A DNA stretch of 7,601 bases, taken from positions 1 through 7,601 of the forward strand of contig SKVE01000418.1 in NCBI GenBank assembly GCA_007129635.1. The letters run 5' to 3'. Of this stretch, positions 3,620 to 7,601 are shown piece after piece (within the stretch, counting starts at the first letter, position 1; each line of letters opens with the position of its first letter). Under the pieces are notes generated by a model. It worked only from the letters and a program-made list of their open reading frames with translations, ran no database searches and had not been told where the DNA came from. The position numbers and the translations under genes are program-made. The stretch comes from Planctomycetaceae bacterium (GTDB lineage: Bacteria; Planctomycetota; Planctomycetia; Pirellulales; Pirellulaceae).

Positions 3620-6124
3620 ATGTCGAAGAAAAACAAACGAGACCGCGGGCGACGTGTTGATATCGATCATCTCCAGATCGCTCGGCGCGAACTGGGCAAG
3701 CGGAACGCCAAGCTGGCGCTGAAGCATGCCCGGTTGCAGCACCAGCAAACTCCCAATGGGGACAGTCGCGATGTGCTGGAAAGGGGGTTGTTGGCGCGCG
3801 CCGAACAGTTGCACGAACACGGCAACCACGATGCTGCCAAGGGCCTGATCGACGAACTCAGCGAACTCGGCATTACGGTCGCCGAGGTGTCCACGTCGCT
3901 TGATCGGCTGCGGGTTCTGATGGGGATGCCTGCGGCGCAGGGCGGGACGAGCGTTGGTAGCCCGGCCGAGCCCCCGGAGGAGCTAGTCGCGTTGTTGGCG
4001 GATCGGGCGGTATTGTACCCGCAGAAGCGTTCGCCTGCATACGCCGAATTGAACGCCCAAGCGGACATCGTCCGCGCAGCGCTCTGCGATGTCGAACGAG
4101 GCGAGGAGACTGCTGCCGTCGACCGCTTGGCGGGGATTCCGCGAAAGAGTCTTTTTGCCGAATGGCGTCTATTCGTTCGCGGACTGGTGGCTCACTATGC
4201 GGACGATGCCCAGCGGGTGGATGCCAACTGGAGCCGACTGGACCCGCAGCGGGCCGCGTACCGCATCGCCAACCAATTGCAGGTCTTCAGCGGGCGGCGG
4301 AAGGCTGCGGAGTGTCCGGGCGACATGGCGACGGGCCAGCGGCGTCTGCAATATGCCGTGTCGGACAGCCCGTTGGTCGAACGGCTGGAACGTATCCGCG
4401 ATTGCTTCCAGAGCGGCCGCATTCATCAAGCGTGCCGGGAATTGGGCACGTTGCGGCAACGCTTCGGGCAGTCCCGCAAGCGGATGCTGGAACGGCTATC
4501 GGACTTGATGTGGAAGCGTCTGGTGGCCCAAGGCGACGAGCGGGGCCTGAGACAGTTGACCGGGGCGGTTCCCGGGCCGCCACTCGATCCGCACTGGCAC
4601 CGAGCCCGTGCCTTGCTGTGGTACCAAACGGAATCCACGGATCTGAATCAGATCGAGGATTTGTGGACGGCCTATGTCCGGGATTTGCAGCAATGCGAGA
4701 CACTGAGCGCAGACGAGCGGAAGATCGCGGTTTCGCTGGTGCTCGCGCGACTGGCCGAGTTGTTCGCCGAGACGGCGAGCGACGAAGCATCGCGGGAGGA
4801 ACCTGACTTCGTTGTCTGGGACGATGACGACGAGTACGAAGGGACGCAGGAAGAACGCGTCGAGGTCTTGCGGAAGCAAGCTGAAAAGCATCTTCGCAGC
4901 GCCCTGCGGGAGTATCCGCAACTGTTGAACGCCCACCGCGACTTGGTGAATCTGTACCAAGACGACGATCAGCCGGAGAAGGCGGTCGAGGCGGCTCGCC
5001 GCCTGTTGGAGCACTTCCCCGACCACTTCGACACTCTCTTGTGGCTGGCCAACTACTTCATCGAAGCCGACCAACCGGCGGACGCCGAGCCCTACGCCAA
5101 TCGGGCATCCGGCCTGAGACCGCGCGACCCGGCCGTCCAAACGCTGCTGTGGCACCAGCGGATGGGCATGCTGCGGCAACTGACGCGCAAACGCAAGTTC
5201 GACTTGGCGCAGACGCAATTGGAGGAGGTTTTTGCGGCACCGCCGGCCAGCGTCAATCCCTACACAAAGGATCTGCTCCGGGCCACGATCCAGTACAAAG
5301 CCAAGAACAACGAAGCGGCGGAAACCCACTTGCAGGCGGCGCTCGGCCAAGTCCGCGAACCGACGGCGATCTGGCTGATGATGCATGCCTATGCCGATCG
5401 ATTCGGCTTGCCGCGCGAGGTGAAGAACGACTTTCGCGACCGGTTCAAAGCGGCGATCGAAAAGCGCTTCGACAGCCAGACGGCTGGCCACATCGCTGGA
5501 TTCTTGCGGGATTTCCTGGTGCGGCGAGTCAAGTACACGGGGCTGGCGACGCATCAGCGGCTGTATGTGGACCGCTTGCAGCGCACCAGAAAAGTCGATT
5601 GGCAGCTCCAGGATCTGCGCGACGTCTGTGAATTCCTGCAATCGCATGATTCCTATCATACTCAGGGCTTGCGGTTGCGGCTGTTGTCGGATGGACTGCG
5701 CCGGTTCCCCAGCGATCCGCTGTTCCCGTACTTGTACGCGCTGAACCGGATGCACGCGGGACCCTACCGCACGGACTACGGGGACGTGGTGGAGAACCTC
5801 GAACGGGCGCTGGAGCTGAACAAGACCGCCAAACTCCGGTTGTCCGACGCGGCACTCGAAGACGCCAAGCAGAGTCTGGCGGCGGCCCAGATGGCGCGTG
5901 ACATGTTCTCGTCGATGATGGAACATCTGTCCGAATTGATGGGGAGTGGTTTCGACATGGACGACGACGACGACGATTGGGACGACGAGGACGAGGATTG
6001 GGACGACGACGATGACGAGGAAGACTACGAGGATGATGACGACCCGTCGTACGGCCGCTTCGGCAGTCCGCAGGGCAAGCAGGCGGATGCCAGCAGGCGG
6101 CAACGGTTCTTCCCGTTCTTCTAA
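3620..6124 (+). CDS. Large TPR-like repeat protein with acidic, tryptophan-bearing tail
   Basis: This is an 834-aa soluble protein with no signal peptide or membrane segment. I chose ATG 3620 rather than the in-frame ATG 3575: the -10-like TAGACT abuts 3575, the purine-rich GGACGGGAA precedes 3620, and MSKKNKRDRGRR is a natural lysine/arginine-rich start. The body is almost all paired helices. The clearest tetratricopeptide-like hairpins lie at about residues 415-550 (LRSALREYPQLLNAHRDLVN, QPEKAVEAARRLLEHFPDHF, LANYFIEADQPADAEPYANR). Earlier and later parts look like divergent repeats. Two acidic segments stand out: residues 394-416 with W400 in VVWDDDDEYEG, and 779-808, where runs of Asp/Glu hold W787, W794 and Y803. 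The last residues are basic/aromatic (RRQRFFPFF). TPR proteins are scaffolds, often for Hsp70/Hsp90. Being first in an operon with J-like and GrpE-like genes (38 nt to the next) suggests a client- or chaperone-binding subunit; this is inference. Confidence 0.85.
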   Translation: MSKKNKRDRGRRVDIDHLQIARRELGKRNAKLALKHARLQHQQTPNGDSRDVLERGLLARAEQLHEHGNHDAAKGLIDELSELGITVAEVSTSLDRLRVLMGMPAAQGGTSVGSPAEPPEELVALLADRAVLYPQKRSPAYAELNAQADIVRAALCDVERGEETAAVDRLAGIPRKSLFAEWRLFVRGLVAHYADDAQRVDANWSRLDPQRAAYRIANQLQVFSGRRKAAECPGDMATGQRRLQYAVSDSPLVERLERIRDCFQSGRIHQACRELGTLRQRFGQSRKRMLERLSDLMWKRLVAQGDERGLRQLTGAVPGPPLDPHWHRARALLWYQTESTDLNQIEDLWTAYVRDLQQCETLSADERKIAVSLVLARLAELFAETASDEASREEPDFVVWDDDDEYEGTQEERVEVLRKQAEKHLRSALREYPQLLNAHRDLVNLYQDDDQPEKAVEAARRLLEHFPDHFDTLLWLANYFIEADQPADAEPYANRASGLRPRDPAVQTLLWHQRMGMLRQLTRKRKFDLAQTQLEEVFAAPPASVNPYTKDLLRATIQYKAKNNEAAETHLQAALGQVREPTAIWLMMHAYADRFGLPREVKNDFRDRFKAAIEKRFDSQTAGHIAGFLRDFLVRRVKYTGLATHQRLYVDRLQRTRKVDWQLQDLRDVCEFLQSHDSYHTQGLRLRLLSDGLRRFPSDPLFPYLYALNRMHAGPYRTDYGDVVENLERALELNKTAKLRLSDAALEDAKQSLAAAQMARDMFSSMMEHLSELMGSGFDMDDDDDDWDDEDEDWDDDDDEEDYEDDDDPSYGRFGSPQGKQADASRRQRFFPFF
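5972..6013 (+). repeat. 21-bp imperfect tandem repeat coding the acidic D-D-W-D-D motif
   Basis: Two adjacent 21-bp units (5972-5992 and 5993-6013) share GAyTGGGACGACGA-type sequence and encode D-D-W-D-D-E-D and E-D-W-D-D-D-D. They put tryptophans seven residues apart in the acidic tail of the TPR protein. Confidence 0.7.
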
Positions 6125-6162
6125 GACGGCTCGACTGGTTTTGACACAATGACGAGGTAACG

Positions 6163-6456
6163 ATGATCGCTGATCCGTATCAGGTTCTGGGGATCGATCC
6201 CAGCGCCGACTCCGAAGCCATCCGCAAGCAATATTTGGCGCTGGTGCGGGAGTTCTCGCCGGAACGCGCCCCCGAGCGGTTCGCCGAGATCCGCGCCGCG
6301 TACGAAACGCTGCGCGATCCGGTCACCAGTCTGGGCATGCGTCTGTTCGATATCCGGTTTGCGGAAACGTTCGACAAGTTGATTGCCGACGAAAAGCAGC
6401 AACTCTGGCGGAAGCGGATTGGGACCGACGTACTGCTGTCGTTGGCCGACGCTTGA
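6163..6456 (+). CDS. Small J-domain-like protein lacking the HPD motif
   Basis: This is a 97-aa protein starting at ATG 6163 after GAGG (6154-6157). Residues 4-53 form a J-like fold: DPYQVLGIDPSADSEAIRKQ (helices I-II), YLALVREFSPERAPERFAEI, then RAAYETLRDP (helix III). The helix II/III loop, which in true J-domains carries His-Pro-Asp and triggers Hsp70 ATPase, here reads S32-P33-E34. The rest (VTSLGMRLFDIRFAETFDKL ... TDVLLSLADA) is short, with no G/F linker, zinc fingers or substrate domain. By family knowledge, loss of HPD normally abolishes canonical Hsp70 stimulation, so this is a J-like rather than a J protein. I recall similar SPE(R) versions in planctomycetes, which would mean a conserved variant rather than a mutation. 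It sits 38 nt after the TPR gene and 63 nt before the GrpE-like gene, so it is likely co-transcribed with both. Confidence 0.85.
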   Translation: MIADPYQVLGIDPSADSEAIRKQYLALVREFSPERAPERFAEIRAAYETLRDPVTSLGMRLFDIRFAETFDKLIADEKQQLWRKRIGTDVLLSLADA

Positions 6457-6519
6457 CGGCCAACGGGCTGATGGAAACGGGAAACCCAAGGAAACAACTC
6501 GGCGACGGACGGAGTGTTC

Positions 6520-7601
6520 ATGCGAAGCTGGTACGAGAACGAGGAACTGCTCAGGCGCTTTCGCGAGTGGCTGGGGCGCACGGAAGCCGAGATCGCCGCG
6601 CTGGGCCATGTCGGGCATTATGAGGACGCGGCTGCGGAAGTCCTGCCGGACGTGGGGATGATCCAGTTGATCGAAGCCTTTACCGCGCTGCGGCAGGAAG
6701 TCAAGCTGCAGACGAAGAGCAATCGCGGGCTGGAGGACGCCCTGCAGTTGGCCATCACCGCACTGGACGAAGCCGCGAACCAGATGCGTTCGGTCGAAGC
6801 ACGGGAAGCCGATGCCGTCGCCAAGGCGGCCCGACCGCTGGTCGAATCGCTGATCGAATTGGACGAGGCGCTCCAGCGGGGACTGCGGGCGGCACAGACG
6901 GCCCACGCCAACGTGCTGGAAGACACCGTGCGCCGCCACGAACAGGCTGCCCGTCAACGGTTCGATCGGCTGTCCTTCTGGCAGCGTTGGAAGGCCCGGG
7001 CCTGGTTCAACGCCTCCGCCGACCTGTTCCGCCAGCAGACGGCCGATCTGCACCGGAGAATCATGCTGCCGCTGCTGGAAGGGTATCAATTGATCTACCA
7101 GCGGCTCGAACGGACGTTGGTTCAACTGGGAATCCAACGCATCGATTGCTTGGGATACCCGGTCGACCCGACCCAGATGACCGTCGTCGAATTGGTCGAC
7201 GACCCGGAAGTCGAGCCCGAAACGGTCGTCGACATCGTGCGCCCCGGCTACCTGTGGCAAGGCCGATTGGTGCGCTACGCAGAGGTCCGGGCAGCGCGTC
7301 CGCCCATCGGCGTACGCAAAGACGAAGAACCCGAAGAAGCATTCGCTGACGAAGACGAAGACGAAGACCGCGAGCGTGACGAAGACGAAGAAGTGTGGGA
7401 CCGCGAGGACGAACAGGAGCCTTGGCAGGAAGAAGAAACCTGGCACGAAGAAGAACCGCAAAGCGAAGCAGAAGCCGACGGCGAATTTGAAGCCGACGGC
7501 GAAGTTGAACCGCAGCAAGAGGAAGAACTGCAAGGCGACGGGGTCGGGAGTCGATTTCGGACACCGACGAACCACCTGGAAGACGCTGTCCCCGAAATCG
7601 A
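6520..7601 (+). CDS. GrpE-like nucleotide exchange factor with long acidic tail, 3' end outside window
   Basis: ATG 6520 follows GGAG (6511-6514). An in-frame TGA at 6469-6471 with no other ATG between fixes the start, though GTG 6514 is possible. The frame is open to the window end (360 codons seen). Residues 47-150 are a long charged helix (MIQLIEAFTALRQEVKLQTK...), typical of the GrpE dimer coiled coil. Residues 153-205 (FWQRWKARAWFNASADLF...) lead to the head: GIQRIDCLGYPVDPTQM (204-220), VVELVDDPEVEPETVVDIVR (222-241), PGYLWQGRLVRYAEVR (242-257). This matches the GrpE beta-domain pattern (G...I...G..FDP....A......P.G.V......GY...GR.LR.A.V). GrpE releases ADP from Hsp70. Ordinary GrpE is about 200 aa and ends there; here an Asp/Glu-rich tail from D268 continues for at least 90 residues, with W293, W302 and W308. 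It is probably not the housekeeping GrpE, so no gene symbol is given. An Hsp70 gene may follow. Confidence 0.82.
   Translation, partial: MRSWYENEELLRRFREWLGRTEAEIAALGHVGHYEDAAAEVLPDVGMIQLIEAFTALRQEVKLQTKSNRGLEDALQLAITALDEAANQMRSVEAREADAVAKAARPLVESLIELDEALQRGLRAAQTAHANVLEDTVRRHEQAARQRFDRLSFWQRWKARAWFNASADLFRQQTADLHRRIMLPLLEGYQLIYQRLERTLVQLGIQRIDCLGYPVDPTQMTVVELVDDPEVEPETVVDIVRPGYLWQGRLVRYAEVRAARPPIGVRKDEEPEEAFADEDEDEDRERDEDEEVWDREDEQEPWQEEETWHEEEPQSEAEADGEFEADGEVEPQQEEELQGDGVGSRFRTPTNHLEDAVPEI
7471..7506 (+). repeat. 18-bp tandem repeat in the acidic tail of the GrpE-like gene
   Basis: GAAGCCGACGGCGAATTT (7471-7488) is followed by GAAGCCGACGGCGAAGTT (7489-7506), encoding E-A-D-G-E-F and E-A-D-G-E-V. 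Upstream, GAC-GAA codons alternate from about 7349. This is simple-sequence coding DNA prone to length change. Confidence 0.8.

Noticed and set aside
4496..6103. 535-codon minus-strand open frame antisense to the TPR gene
   Set aside because: It mirrors the high-GC3 codon pattern of the real plus-strand gene. Its residues are dominated by Arg/Gln/Val runs with no domain, and the acidic Asp repeat reads as poly-valine/isoleucine.
6121..7575. 484-codon minus-strand open frame antisense to the J-like and GrpE-like genes
   Set aside because: The plus strand has clear J and GrpE motifs with ribosome-binding sites. The antisense protein is a shadow, with poly-Phe stretches opposite GAA/GAC repeats.
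1..7601. CRISPR array, tRNA, rRNA or riboswitch
   Set aside because: No regularly spaced repeats, cloverleaf-like sequence or conserved aptamer core was seen on reading both strands. The only repeats are the short ones listed.

Overview
The window looks like chromosomal DNA from a planctomycete, probably of the Pirellulales type. The main evidence is two remnants of the DUF1559 pilin-like family, which is hugely expanded in that phylum (N-terminal [14 protein letters not shown]-terminal HPGG.NF..AD..VR). High third-position GC in the intact genes and the order TPR protein / J-like protein / GrpE-like protein fit this, but the species cannot be named.

Layout. (1) 3-494: 3' end of a Cys/Met-metabolism PLP-dependent enzyme, cut by the left edge. 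(2) 603-1430: two dead DUF1559 genes lying tail to tail. The plus-strand copy keeps its signal/pilin segment and its C-terminus. Its middle is lost and replaced by a roughly 120-bp hairpin-rich repeat-like insert, and it has a frame change and an internal TAA. The minus-strand copy is only a C-terminal stub. (3) 1521-2265: a compact two-gene cassette with its own promoter-like sequence, an 82-aa acidic helical protein overlapping by 4 nt (ATGA) with an HNH endonuclease. (4) 2266-3470: gene debris. It holds a pyrimidine-rich stretch, a minus-strand IS91-type transposase relic whose N- and C-terminal ends are joined across a 14-bp tandem repeat, and a minus-strand unidentified pseudogene with an in-frame TAG. 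(5) 3547-7601: a promoter-like sequence and a three-gene plus-strand operon encoding an 834-aa TPR-like protein, a 97-aa J-like protein and a GrpE-like protein that runs off the right edge.

The operon is the most interesting intact part. It resembles an accessory Hsp70 co-chaperone set with unusual parts. The J-like domain has Ser-Pro-Glu where the Hsp70-stimulating His-Pro-Asp normally sits. The GrpE-like protein and the TPR protein both carry long acidic segments studded with tryptophans. An Hsp70 (DnaK-like) gene just beyond the right edge would be expected but is not visible. The 603-3470 region reads as a decay or insertion hotspot between two intact gene blocks, with the HNH cassette as its only apparently intact passenger.
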